The notes below the pieces were generated by a model. The model saw only the letters and a program-made list of their open reading frames with translations. It was not told the origin of the DNA and did no database searches. Shown here one piece after another: positions 36,272 through 47,613 of a DNA stretch of 64,000 nt. The DNA comes from Galerina marginata (Eukaryota > Basidiomycota > Agaricomycetes > Agaricales > Galerinaceae), in NCBI GenBank assembly GCA_023014335.1, contig JAECYW010000012.1, positions 2,046,001 through 2,110,000 of the forward strand, given 5' to 3'. A program made the translations under genes and the position numbers. Numbering within the stretch: the stretch's first letter is position 1; each line of letters starts with the position of its first letter.

Positions 36272-37220
36272 CACCGAGTCAGAACAATTTGCCACACTTA
36301 TTTGTATAGAGAATATCCTACGAGATTTAGTGTATCAACCGCTGTAGCGTACTAGTGGTGTAAAATCTGTAAAGGAAGGTTGGGCCTCCGAATTGCACTA
36401 AAAATACTGACAACTAACCTGTGAAGAGAAAATGTAGCCGCCGAGAAAAAAGAAGAGATGGTGGGTCGGATTCCGTAGTTAACTAGTTACCGACGATGCC
36501 AGCAGGTCTGCTGGAACGGCTCCTAACTCGCTTGCTTTCCCTCCACTCCCGCCGTCCCGGAAGACGATCAAGAGATGCCGAGGTTGCTCCGGACGCCGAA
36601 CGAGTTGTGGGAATGTTTTGGGACTTGCCAGCAAGGCTTGAGTGAATCTTGAGTGAATCTCTCCCCCTCCTTTCTGTCCATTACAAGTTTTATTGTGCAG
36701 GTTCGGTCTATTGATCACTTCTCTCCGCCTCTTGACCTCTGTGGCACACCAAGCTGGGCATTAAAAAAATAGTTTGTTCTACAATGCACACCGAATGCGC
36801 ATTGATCAAATATTGGTCCACTTTTCTTCAAGCTTCCTAGTAGATCATCTGATGCGATACGCGTCAGTTCCTACACGATGCGCACTCTTCGTTTCGGTCC
36901 TTGTATTGCAACGCTTGCAATCCCTGCGTATTTGATTTCCATTCTGAGGAAACTATAACACAAGAGCTTGTCAGGAGGTCTGCATTGAGAGCTCGAAGAC
37001 ATGCTTGAGCTTCCTGTCTCGTCCCGGAGGTTTTATTCCAGAAGACTTGTGTTGGATCTCACTTATTTCTAAAATAACGAGCGGGGCCGTCAAAGGACTT
37101 CTAGTGGCGAGATGTCACTCACTGTCGAGATCATGAGGCTCTCTAGATGAATGTGAATTTTATGGCGAAAGAAAACTATATAAACGTGTTGCGCTGGTAG
37201 GTTCATTACATCGCGCTAAA
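36272..37220. other. intergenic, no gene seen
   Basis: About 950 bp. It holds the promoter of the GH79 gene at its 3' end. Short frames only. Confidence 0.45.
37177..37184 (+). promoter_or_regulatory. TATA box of the GH79 gene
   Basis: TATATAAA lies 37 bp upstream of the start codon at 37221, a typical spacing for a fungal core promoter with a short leader. Confidence 0.55.
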
Positions 37221-39266
37221 ATGTCGGCTTTCTCATTTTTGCAGCAGCTTATTTTTCTGTCTGTCTTCGTGACGCACACCTTATCCATTAGCGTCTCTGT
37301 CCCCCTGGCTGCCCCCTCAACAGCACCGACACTCTCGCCTTCTTTGGTGTCACTTTCCCTTGAACAGGACCGTTGGACAGACTACGCCGGAACAACCTCA
37401 CGGAATCAATTTTTCTTCAACACTTTGGACAACCTGAGATTACTGACAGGTAAACCGCCTAGTCTAAGAATTGGAGCGGACAGCGAGGACCGTACAAATT
37501 TTGACCGGAACGTTCAGGTATGTTTTCTTCACTGCACTAAAATGTTATTCTCATCGGAGCATGTAGTTCTCTGAGGCCGTCTTCCCAGCTCCAAATCCCA
37601 CCACACCGTTTCCCGAAGCCTCGAGTGTTGTCGTTGGCGATGGATATTTCCAAGCTGCGCAGTTCCTCCCTCCAAGTAATTGCCAAGTTTCTTCTCACTC
37701 CAGAACATTTCTGATGTCGTCTTTTCTCATGCACCAGATACTCACGTCATTTGGGGTTTGAATTTCGGTCAGAACAACGTGACGGCTGGATTTCTCGAAA
37801 TACAATCGATTCAAAAAGCCTTCTCTTCTGCACCTTTCAAGGCTGCTGGTATCACGCTCGAAGCCATCGAAATTGGTAATGAAGCCGATCTGTACAGTGG
37901 CAATGGCCACAGAACAAGCGGTTATTCGTCGACACAGTACACCAAAGAGTGCGTTTCTTATTTTCTCATTGAAGTTGGAACTCAACTCAAGTGTCATACT
38001 CAAGATGGATCGCCTACGCGACTAATATAACGGCCACTGCCCGCCTATCCTCGGCTTCTACCACAAAATTTTGGGGTGGCGCATTTCTTGGTTCTTCAGG
38101 AAAGACTACCGGGTTTTCGCCTCAAGCTATTTTCAGTGAGGGCATACTTTCGTCCACCCCTGGTGCTTTAATCTCCACGTAAGTGACTCAGCCCTTCTAT
38201 TTTATTTGATACTTAACCGATGTCCTCACATTCAGTATATCTCAACACCGCTACAGTGGCTCCTTCTGTTCCGGAAATGGTGGTCTATTGCAAGATCTGA
38301 TGACCAAGAGCACTATTCGAAGCAACCTAACTGGTTTCGTTCCGGATATTACTGCGACGCATGCAAAGGGTCTTGAGTATGTCCTCGGTGAGACCAACAG
38401 TTATTCATGCCATGTAAGATATCGAATTCTCCACTCTCAAACGGATAACTAATACTGATATATCTTGGCAGGGAGCACCTGGTGTCAGTAACACAGGAGG
38501 AGCTGCTCTGTGGACGCTAGACTATGCCCTATTTGCGTATGTGCAGTTTATTTGACCCCTAGATAACCGGTCGTTGACCCTGTGGTCACAGCCCACAAAT
38601 CGGAATCTCTCGGGTATTCTTCCATGAAGGGATCGGGTACAAGTACAGCCTGGTAAGAGCCAAGATATCGTAACTTTTGGCCTTTCTCTTAACTTTCTCT
38701 TATTGTTTATTCTCGGAAGATCCAACCTGCCACGCTCACTCGGTCGCCATTGGATGCCACGCCTCTTGCCACGCCCCTTCCTCCGCACGTTCAACCTCAA
38801 TACTACGGGGCCATTGTTGCTGCAGAGGCCATCGGGAACAAAGGTAGCACACGCGCGGTCGAATTAACCATCGCCAACACGCGCTTGTCCGGATACGCAT
38901 TCTTCGACGGAAACAAATTGGCCCGGGTACTCCTGATCAACTCCCAGGCCTTTTTCTCGACAGACACCACTCCGCGAACCAGCATTCATGTCGACTTAGC
39001 TTTTACCGGAACCGGAGCGCCAACGACTATGACAGTTAAAAGGCTTTCAATTCCGTAAGCTACCCACTTTTTAGAAAACTCTTCCTCTGTTTGACTTCAA
39101 CGCACGACCTAGACATGCGGATGCTACGGCGGGTCTGACATGGGGAGGACAAACATTCGAAACCAGCACTGGAAGGCCCAGCGGAGCCATTCAAGTTCAG
39201 TCCTTAGGAGTTTCTGCAGGAGTAGACGTTCACGCCACTGAAGCGGTCTTGCTTACTTTCCTATGA
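37221..39266 (+). CDS. secreted GH79 family glycosidase (beta-glucuronidase-like)
   Basis: Nine exons (37221-37517, 37567-37675, 37738-37948, 38005-38178, 38236-38413, 38472-38536, 38592-38652, 38720-39054, 39113-39266) give 527 residues in phase. Residues 1-24 form a signal peptide. The (beta/alpha)8 core shows LRIGADSEDRT, HVIWGLNFGQNN, the acid/base glutamate in EIGNEADLY (Glu184) and the nucleophile in VLGETNSYSC (Glu316). It is followed by the beta-sandwich domain found at the C-terminus of GH79 (RLSGYAFFDGNKLARVLLINSQAF and VHATEAVLLTFL). GH79 enzymes release glucuronic acid from arabinogalactan proteins or other glycans; the exact substrate is not visible here. The gene converges on the PX-GH18 pair with 284 bp between stop codons. 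A very similar gene end is found at 63,670-64,000. Confidence 0.9.
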
Positions 39267-39550
39267 TATGTCAAGGGCGATTCTTGCTCTATATCGATGC
39301 TGACGACCTCCCAGTTCCTTCAAAACGTCTGGTGTTATACCCACTGTATATCCTTTATCGCTTGGATTGACGACCGAGAAAATTATGTTCACAATCCTGC
39401 TACATCTGCTTACTCGAAATGTTTTATGTTACGAAAGTGCCTTATGAAATGTCGACACTTGTCCACAACTCTGAATTATCAAAAAGCCTGTCGACTTTAC
39501 ATCACAACACCTGGCATACGGGATGGATAATTGTATAAAAACTCGTGATT

Positions 39551-41804
39551 TTATCGACCCAAGTTGTGCAGCATTATATTGTGCAAAGTCAGACCGTCAT
39601 CCTTCAAAGTAATCAGCCTCTTGGCCATTAAACATGAAAGCCCGCTGGTAACATACCTGATCAAGAGACCAAGTAAAACACCCACCCATGCCGGACTTCT
39701 TCGCAAATAAAGTCTTGCTTGCGATGCTGTAAGTGTCATCAAAAGTTACCACAGTCGTTCGACCAATGTTATAAAGGTACTTGAATGGGAGACAATATCT
39801 TAGAATTCACGATATCCAGATGAAGTTGAAAATAGAGCTCGAACCGGAGTGTCACTACAATTGTCCCAAGCTAGAGAAAGGGACGTCATATCAATCATCC
39901 GATGTATGTGTATTTTGTTATGAAATGAAAACGTACCGAATGTATATCCGTTCGCAGCTCCGTAAGTCCCATCTTGATTTTTGACCAAGACTTTAGATTG
40001 AACGAGTTGGATGAACGGAATTTGTTGTCCCCATAATGCGCTAAGGTCTCCCAGAGCCTCGGAATTCCGGAGGCGATTAGGCGTCAACCTCGGATGAGCA
40101 CCAGGGGGGAGAATCGATGGCGGTAAAGAACTTCCAGTAAGCTCCTTGTCTTTGCTCTTCGAAACGTAGCCATACAAAGGTAGCCCAAGGAGCAGCTTAG
40201 CTGCGGGCATCCCAGCGTGAGTCCATTGAGCGAGAGCTGCTTGAGCATTGGCTTGCGGTTGACTACTGGAGCCACATAGATTGCCTCCAGTGCAATGTTC
40301 TCAGTCGAAGAAAAAAAGACGCCAAACCAGGATAGTACTTACCTAGAGGTGCATTCGGGCCTGGGTGCGAAGACGACGAAAATACATCATAATTCCTGAC
40401 CAAGCCGGCATTGAATGAGATACCTTTTATACATAATATAAACGTACATGATGTTGACATAAGTCATATGCTTTGCATATTCGGACACATTGGTGAGCGG
40501 AGCGCCGTTCTCTCCCAGCCACGGGGTGTGTGTAACCGCAGCAGATATGACTTTTGAATCGCCTAGACCGAAGTAGTTAGCAGAGGCATAATGATATCAT
40601 TAGTCATGAAACCAACCTATGGTGCTTCGAAGTAATTTTAAAAAGCTTAAGAAGTTGGCTGAATCCGCCGAAGAATGTGGATTTCCGGCTCCTGATGCGT
40701 TGGGATACTCCTAAAATACTTCGTTAGGCACAATCTAAAAGCTATGTCGCAACTTACCCAATCGATGTCGATTCCTAAGAGGTTGTTGTCAACGCTTAAT
40801 GGCGTAAATCTGGATGCGATAGTAGGTTTGCTGCTCACCATCCAAACCATAAGACTTGATCGCGTCAGCAAGTGTTTTCACCAACTTAGAGCGGTTGCCC
40901 GCACTTGACATGGCCTCACTATACCAGTGACTACCGCTCCAACCACCTTATGGCGCATATATTTAGCGAAAAGACGGTGGCTCAGGTCCAATTAAAGATA
41001 TTATCTTACCCACGGAGAGGACGATCTTCGTCGCATGACCACTGCTACGTGCGCTTGACACAAGGGCCTTGAGTGTCTCTTGACTGCCACTATCCCAGTC
41101 AATCCCTGCTGTTCCGTTGGGTGTTACAAACGCTAAACGAGGAAATCAGCCTCGATTCGCTCCACAGTTGGAACCCTAGGACCCACCAAAGAAAAGTATA
41201 TCAAACTTGGAGAAATCGATCTTGTGGGGTGGGATGGCGTCCGAGGCCCAAGACGGATAGTAAGACGCCGCGACGGGCTTTAAAGTCCCATCTGGTTCAT
41301 GCAGAGTCAAATTCTTAGCGATCATGAGCTCCTTGGAGGTCATTTCAGGCAAAACCAACGAAGGACAAATAGTGGATTTATGAGTTGGGAGATCACCAGC
41401 TCCGAGGAACAGGAGAAAATCGGCATGGTGGTTGAGCACCATGTCGTGAATGAGGAAGGTCAAGTACTTCTGAAGCCCGCGTTTTCTTTCGTCAATAAGT
41501 CCATCATTAATCCATCCCGACGGCGAAAAGAGTGTCCCAATGATTCGCTTTGGCGGAAAGGCGAATGGGATACAAAGAACATCCTTCAGAGTAACAAACT
41601 AACAACAGTAATACACGTGGTAAGACAAATTGGACGACAATGGGCGCATATACCCCATTCAATGTGAAGACGAACCTCAGAATAACGCCGGAGGACTTTG
41701 TATCGTCGGTCATCATCGCGGCGAACATTGATAACATAAAGAACGTGGGGAGAAGGATCCGAGGATGTCGTATGATTGACAATGCTCGCTGAAGTAATTG
41801 ACAT
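39551..41804 (-). CDS. PX domain-GH18 chitinase-like fusion, copy B
   Basis: Twelve exons (41804-41676, 41598-41187, 41132-41010, 40946-40839, 40774-40758, 40710-40617, 40562-40448, 40395-40343, 40284-39937, 39870-39845, 39779-39657, 39601-39551) give 532 residues in phase. Residues 18-110 are a PX domain (HVLYVINV, RRYSEF, FPPKR, DERKRGLQKYL), which binds phosphoinositides, most often PI3P. Residues from about 155 onward form a GH18 barrel: VAASYYPSWAS, IVLSVGGWSG, DGIDIDWEYP (257-266, catalytic Glu264), YVNIMNYDVF, LLLGLPLYGYVS and CFTWSLDQDDG. There is no signal peptide, so the enzyme should be cytosolic and membrane-recruited. The intron positions around the catalytic motif match those of copy A. 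The last exon differs (LHNIMLHNLGR against LFNSIRTALGK). Substrate and role are unknown. Confidence 0.88.
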
Positions 41805-41848
41805 GATAAGCTTTGAACCAGGAGGGATGGAGCCATTCTGAAAACCCC

Positions 41849-41857
41849 TTTTATATA
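41849..41857 (-). promoter_or_regulatory. TATA box of PX-GH18 copy B
   Basis: TATATAAAA on the minus strand, about 45 bp upstream of the start codon at 41804. It lies in the 348-bp space between the two tandem genes, so copy B probably has its own promoter. Confidence 0.55.
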
Positions 41858-42152
41858 AGAGGACTCTGTGTACTTTTGTTTGTCAGATGGAAGAGGCAAC
41901 ATTTTTGCCGTATTTGGATTGCCGACCGGGCCCGAAGCTCCGATCAAAAGGCACCATCATCGAAGATCACATAAATTACTTTGCTGGAAAAAGTGATGCT
42001 TTGAATCATTGCAGCTACTCGAAGAGCAAGAGCACAACAATAAATATTCAAAAATACATACAAAGATTTGCTAAAAACCACTCTTCTCAACGACAAAATA
42101 GAGCCTAAAGTTATAACACACAGTACTCGCGGTGAGAGATCTATCAAGGCAG

Positions 42153-44557
42153 TTACTTTCCGAGGGCTGTGCGAATGGAGTTAAATAGAGTGTAACCATC
42201 GTCCTAGTAGCAAGTCAATATAGAGATGAAAATTGGAATAACAAACTAACCTGGTCGAGGGACCAAGTGAAGCACCCAGCCATGCCACTGGATTTAGCAA
42301 ACTGGGCTTTATCGGACAGGGAATAAGTATCTGAATGACAGAGTTACGACGGCAAGCAACGCAGAGAATGACGATACCAACCGTCGTACGTCACAACGGT
42401 GGATTGACTCGTGTTATAGAGGTACTGATGGAATATGTCTCAGTATGCAAGAAAACGATGAGACGAATGGAGCTTACGGGAGTATCGCTGCAGTTATCCC
42501 AAGCTACCAATGATAAGGATCAACACTTGTGGTGCTCATCCAGAACACGGGCACTTACCCATTGTGAAACCGCCACCCTGTCCGTAGGTTCCATTAGACG
42601 CCTTGACCAAGGCTCCAGAGCCGACAATATCCTTGAACGCAATCTGCTGTCCCCAGTATGACTGAAGGTTGGCGGTGGCAGCGGTTACCTGGTCTGTACT
42701 CTTAGGAGCAACGTGTGCACGGGAACCATTGTGGAAAGAAGCTACTGCCATCTTTCCATCCACTCCATTTTCCTCCGCTTTCTGAAGAAGCACCATGTCC
42801 GGCGACGGTGCAAAGCTACCAGTCAACACCGACTTAGAGCTCTGTGACACATATCCGTAGAGAGGCAAGCCAAGGATGAGCTGTGTGACCGAGTAAGCGA
42901 ATGAGCCAATTGCCACAGGTCGAGCACCTACCTGAGATGCAGGGAACTTGGCAGCTGTCCACTGAGCAAGTGCGGCTTGCGCGCTGGCTGAAGGCTGCCA
43001 TGAAGTTCCACAAAGGTTGCCTATAACGATAAACCATGAGATGCACAAATTTCAACAGCGGGGACGAGCGACGAACCGAGTGGCGCGTTAGGTCCAGGGG
43101 TAGCGTTCGCACCCCAAACGTCGTAATTCCTACAGAAAGGTTTAGCCCAGAAGGTGAAATACTAGGGGTGGATTTCCACGAACATGATATTGACGTAGGT
43201 CATGACAGCAGCATATGCAGAAACATCTGTGAGTGGGCTGCCATTGGCTCCCAGCCAGGGAAGTTGGGTCACAGCGGACGATATGATCTTGCTAGTTCCT
43301 ACATAATATTTGACTGAGAAACATAATTGAATGAATTTGGAAATAGCAAAAACCAAGGGCAGTCCTTAAAAGCTTGAAAAGGCTGAGAAGGTTGGCAGAG
43401 TCAGCAGAAGAATATGGTTGTCCAGCCCCTGAGCTATTTGGATATTCCTGAAACGAATATAAGGACAGTGGCCGACTGTAGTTACTAAACCAAGGTCCTT
43501 ACCCAGTCGATGTCAACACCTGTTAAGAATAAGAATAAGTGGTGGGAAAATTCATAAAGCAACAACATTACCATCAAGGCCATAGGAGTTGATTGTGGAC
43601 ACGATGGAGTTGGAAAAAGTGGTTCGGTTTGCCGAGGACGAGCAAGCCTGGCTGTAATACTGACATCCACCCCAGCCACCTGGATAAAGGGCTAATGAGA
43701 TGACGGAAGGCAACAATCCCAGGTGCCATGTACCTATAGAAAGAACAATTCGAGTACTATGCCCGCTTGAACGAGCGGCGGTGACCAATCGCTTCAAGAC
43801 GGCTGCACTTGCAGAGTCCAAAGAAACGGTCGAAGAGGAGCTCGGGGTAGCGAAGGCTGCCCAAAGCAAGGTTTGTCGTCAAAATAAACGGTGTAAACAA
43901 AAAGTAGCTTACCAAACCAGATAATATCAAACTTGGAAAAATCGAGACCCTCTGGAGGAACTGAGGACGCACTCCAACCAGGGTAGTAGGCTCCAGCGAT
44001 CATGGATGCCTGAGTGCCAACTTCTCCATTCAAGGCTGACGCTAGTTTCAGAGCTTTGGTTCTGGTTAGGGTAGAAGGCAAAGCATCTTCAAGGTCGAAC
44101 TTGATGGCGCGTTCCACAGACTGTCCAGAGAAGAACTCGACAAAGACAGGTTTACCTTGATACTTCGGAGTTGAAGCAAGGTCAAAAAGGTATTTCGTTA
44201 ATCCGGCCTTGCGTTCCGCAATAAGCTCGTCGTCTACCCAGGCAGAGGGTATGAAGGTAGTAGTTAAGAGTCGCTTGGGAGGAAGATTATACGGGTCCTG
44301 CAAAGCCTCTACGTCATAGGTTAGCGCACATGGAAAAGTTATTTTTGAAATTAGGTCACGACTTACGATGAAGAGCAACAAACTGAACATCTTTTCAGCA
44401 CCAACGGTGGCTCAACGCATATAGGGAACAGTACCTCTGAGTACCTCCTTTGAGAGGTAAATTCCTTGCCATTGATAACTGCCTGGATGCTATAGAGGAT
44501 ATGGGGACGAGGTTTGGAAGCGGTGGTGTGGTTGGTGATGCTAACAGTGGAAGTCAT
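42153..44557 (-). CDS. PX domain-GH18 chitinase-like fusion, copy A
   Basis: Fifteen exons (44557-44435, 44382-44367, 44308-43913, 43856-43734, 43679-43572, 43519-43503, 43447-43354, 43298-43184, 43129-43077, 43020-42932, 42880-42559, 42503-42478, 42424-42382, 42330-42251, 42203-42153) give 551 residues; every phase fits. Residues 18-110 form a PX domain with the lipid-binding landmarks RRYSEF, LPPKR and AERKAGLTKYL, then a linker to about 155. The GH18 barrel follows: IAGAYYPGWSAS, IVLSIGGWGG, DGVDIDWEYP (255-264, catalytic Glu262), YVNIMNYDVW, LILGLPLYGYVS, AWDNCSDTPYLYN and CFTWSLDQDDG. All GH18 active-site positions I know of look intact. No signal peptide or transmembrane segment is present, so a cytosolic, endosome-recruited enzyme is expected. 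It lies head-to-tail with copy B. Confidence 0.9.
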
Positions 44558-45790
44558 GACGGGGGAAAATGAACTGGGCGGTTCTTCCGTTGCGCGAGCT
44601 GGTTAAATACAACGGAAATATTCCATTCCTGAGACCCTTAGTTTGAGAGGCCCTCGTAATAGTTTTGGCTGTATACCTCGCTCCCACCCCAACATTACGA
44701 AGTATTCTTTATCCACTCGCGCAGAGATTCCAAGAGCGTCACCTGGTGCTCGCGAAGCTGCATGGGCACGAGTTGTCCATGAATCAAGTGTCTGCGATAC
44801 ATTATCGACGGAGGCCATAAATATCTTGTAGTCTGAGGTCATTGTTAGTTCATTTTAAGAACTGATAGCGTACTTACTTTGACTGCCAGAAGCCCTCCAA
44901 AACAAGAGGTCGCATGGTCAAAAACCGTCCTCTGGTCCCAATTTAACGCGGAAAATTACTCCGTGTCAGATAAGATTACAGAACGGCGTCTAAGGGTGAA
45001 CAATTGGGCATGAGGCCACAAGGTTGCGGATTACAAGACATCCGACCACGAGAGCCTTGTCATGCAACGAATCGTCCTCTTGTCGTTCACACGACAGTGG
45101 GCATAAATCATGTGTTGGATAAGCTATACGCCGCAACGGGGACGTGGAGCTCTACTGGTTCCTATCACTTGTCTATCATCCCATGTAGCGGGAAAATCCA
45201 AGGAAAAACGGAAGCTTGCCATGATGCCCAATTATAGCTGGGTTTGCCACATCAACTGAAACTTGGAAAACAGCCTGTTTGATCGTAAATACCTTCCAGC
45301 TTCAGATACGACACGTCCTTATCCAATAAAACGAGTGGCCGCAGCTAGTGCTCTGTGTTCGGAAGGCGAGACTTGGAGCGTTCAACAAGGTTCAACTTGA
45401 AATTGCATTTGCGACTCGGGTCCGACCGAATACCGGGCCGCAATCACGCTGAGGGCTTTCTCTTTGGTTCCACTTTTCTTCCAAAACTAGGTGATTTCTA
45501 ACTCCTCCATATACAGGACCCGGCCAAAGAAACTCCTACAAGCTGGTAGGAAGTAGGTCTTTCTAGGTCTTTCTATTGTCGAGATGTTGAATTCGATTTT
45601 CTTTATTCGCCTTTCGCATAAAATCAGTTGCAGGGATGCCTGCACGTCCTTGTTTTCTCTTACCCTTTGACCGCGACCAAATCATCACTTACCCGCTATA
45701 TCGTCAAAGGAAATGGTGAGAACCTTTTGAAACCTATAACATATCGATAAACGCTCACTGTCCTGGGTCGCGAAGTCATCTTCTGAGTCG
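44558..45790. other. intergenic, no firm gene
   Basis: About 1.2 kb between divergent genes. A 79-codon minus-strand frame (44842-44603) sits just upstream of the PX-GH18 gene but has no recognisable feature. No other signal was seen. Confidence 0.4.
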
Positions 45791-47263
45791 ATGCCTTTGT
45801 CCATCGCACAGGAAATCCCCGCCGACGTGCTCTCGGAAATATTTCTACAATGCCTACCCAGTAACCCTTTAAATGTAAAGCAGCCGGACGTGACACAAGC
45901 TCCCATGCTTCTCACTCAAATATGTTCCTACTGGCGAGACGTCGCCCTCGACACTTCAAAGATCTGGGAGCAGCTCTATCACGTTTCCTTTGTCATTCGG
46001 TCCCAGTGTCCTTCCAAGGATGTTCTACGGAAAGGCATCCGCCCAGCTGACGTGGAATTTCTACGATGGTGGTCAAACAATGTCTATCCAAGAGCCCCGG
46101 TCCTTCGCCTTAGACTCACTTGGTCAAAGGCTACTCGTAGAGGCAAGGTCCCAGAGGAGGATCTGGGCCCATTCTTCACGTCTTTTTTGTCTTCAGCGCA
46201 ATACCTCGACTTAGGTGCTTCATATATCTCCGTGCTCCAGAGCTGGCTCAGGAAGACGCCTTTGATCTCTCCTAACCTTCAAAGTCTCCTCCTCCGATGC
46301 AATAAAGCCACATCCCCTAACGCGAGGGGCCATTCTCACCGTTTCCAGATGATACCTATCGACACAACCCACTCTCCTGCGATCCGTAAACTATACGTAG
46401 AACGCATGGTGTTCTTTAGCAAACGACCCATAGAGTCCATTCTTCCCTGGACACAACTCACGCATATCCGCCTGGTTGATACCAAAATACCCTCCATTAT
46501 GTGGTCGCAGCTCCTTCGTCAATGCACCAACCTTCAAACTGGGCAGTTCTTTGTTGAAATGATTCTCAACGACGTGAACGAGGACCGCGGCCCACCCCCA
46601 AAAGCCATCCTCGCAAAGCTCCGCCAGCTCCACCTCACACTCGACGTCAAAAGTCGCTCACACATCGAAAACGTATTTGAAGGATTACAATTCCCCCATC
46701 TAGCCTCATTCCGCTTCAGCGCCAAAGCGGTGGCTCTGGAAGAACTCCATCGCATCCTGACATCCATGCCCATGCTTACAGAACTCCAATTATTCGGCCG
46801 CATCCCTTTCCAATGGCACACGAACCGCGTCGGCTTCCCTTCTCCTGATGAAACAGAAATATCGCTTTGGAACTACGTACCCCACCTCGAACGGCTCTTC
46901 CTCGACGGGAGCCATGTCCCAAATAATCAAATAACCCAGTGGTTCAAAAGCGCATACCGGACAGGATGGCTCCAATTAGGCTCCGGCACTAATTGTCTCA
47001 AGAGACTGGATCTCACCATTGAACATCCGAGTGACGCGATTGACAAGATCGCACGTAGTCAAGAGGCTCTCTGGGTCTACGATGAGGGGGCCTCCACTAA
47101 GCGGGGTGAATATGCGGTGAAAAAGTTGCAGCACTTCATTGGGCGATGGGAACTCGAAGGCGTCAAGATCGTACTCCGAGACCTTGGAGCACCCAAAATT
47201 TGGTCGGAACACATTTTATCAGAGGACGGGTTGTGTCCTAGTTTTGAGGATTTGGGTTTTTAA
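45791..47263 (+). CDS. F-box protein, single exon
   Basis: An uninterrupted frame of 490 codons. The N-terminus (about residues 7-58) is an F-box-like domain: IPADVLSEIFLQCLPSNP, then LLTQICSYWRDVALDTSKIWEQL. In Agaricomycetes such proteins are thought to link substrates to SCF ubiquitin ligases. The rest consists of irregular leucine-rich segments (for example LPWTQLTHIRLVDTKIPS, LAKLRQLHLTLDV, MPMLTELQLFGRIPF), probably a substrate-binding solenoid. There is no intron, unlike most neighbours, which is common in the large F-box families of mushrooms. The target protein is unknown. The gene converges on the EF1-gamma gene. Confidence 0.85.
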   Translation: MPLSIAQEIPADVLSEIFLQCLPSNPLNVKQPDVTQAPMLLTQICSYWRDVALDTSKIWEQLYHVSFVIRSQCPSKDVLRKGIRPADVEFLRWWSNNVYPRAPVLRLRLTWSKATRRGKVPEEDLGPFFTSFLSSAQYLDLGASYISVLQSWLRKTPLISPNLQSLLLRCNKATSPNARGHSHRFQMIPIDTTHSPAIRKLYVERMVFFSKRPIESILPWTQLTHIRLVDTKIPSIMWSQLLRQCTNLQTGQFFVEMILNDVNEDRGPPPKAILAKLRQLHLTLDVKSRSHIENVFEGLQFPHLASFRFSAKAVALEELHRILTSMPMLTELQLFGRIPFQWHTNRVGFPSPDETEISLWNYVPHLERLFLDGSHVPNNQITQWFKSAYRTGWLQLGSGTNCLKRLDLTIEHPSDAIDKIARSQEALWVYDEGASTKRGEYAVKKLQHFIGRWELEGVKIVLRDLGAPKIWSEHILSEDGLCPSFEDLGF

Positions 47264-47613
47264 GACCAAGAAAACGGCCGGAATGACTCTTACGGATTGT
47301 GACCATACAATTTCTTTTCCGACTACGGTACTCACAACATTGGATAGAACATCATTAAACTTTCGAATAATAGATTTCATCTGCTTCATGATTCATGTAT
47401 GATGCGTAAACAACTCCAGCTAAAAGATTGCCCCGCCACAAATTTACTTCATTACGCATCAGTGAAAAAACGAACCATCGATGCATACCATAACCGAAGT
47501 AAAAATCAGAGAAGCAGCTACTACTATGCGAGGTAACGATACAATGATGAACAAAAAAAACTTCTAGATCCCCGTTCTTTTTCCGTCAGTAGTGTTGTAT
47601 ACAAATGGAATGT
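47264..47613. other. 3' to 3' spacer
   Basis: 350 bp between the convergent F-box and EF1-gamma genes, presumably both 3' UTRs. No other element was seen. Confidence 0.45.

Noticed and set aside
30440..37000. shared CAGGAGGTCTGCA near 30,450 and 36,970
   Set aside because: Similarity is limited to about 13 bases plus weak flanks, too little to call a repeat.
44603..44842. 79-codon minus-strand frame upstream of PX-GH18 copy A
   Set aside because: No domain, no splice link to the neighbouring gene, and an equally open frame on the opposite strand.
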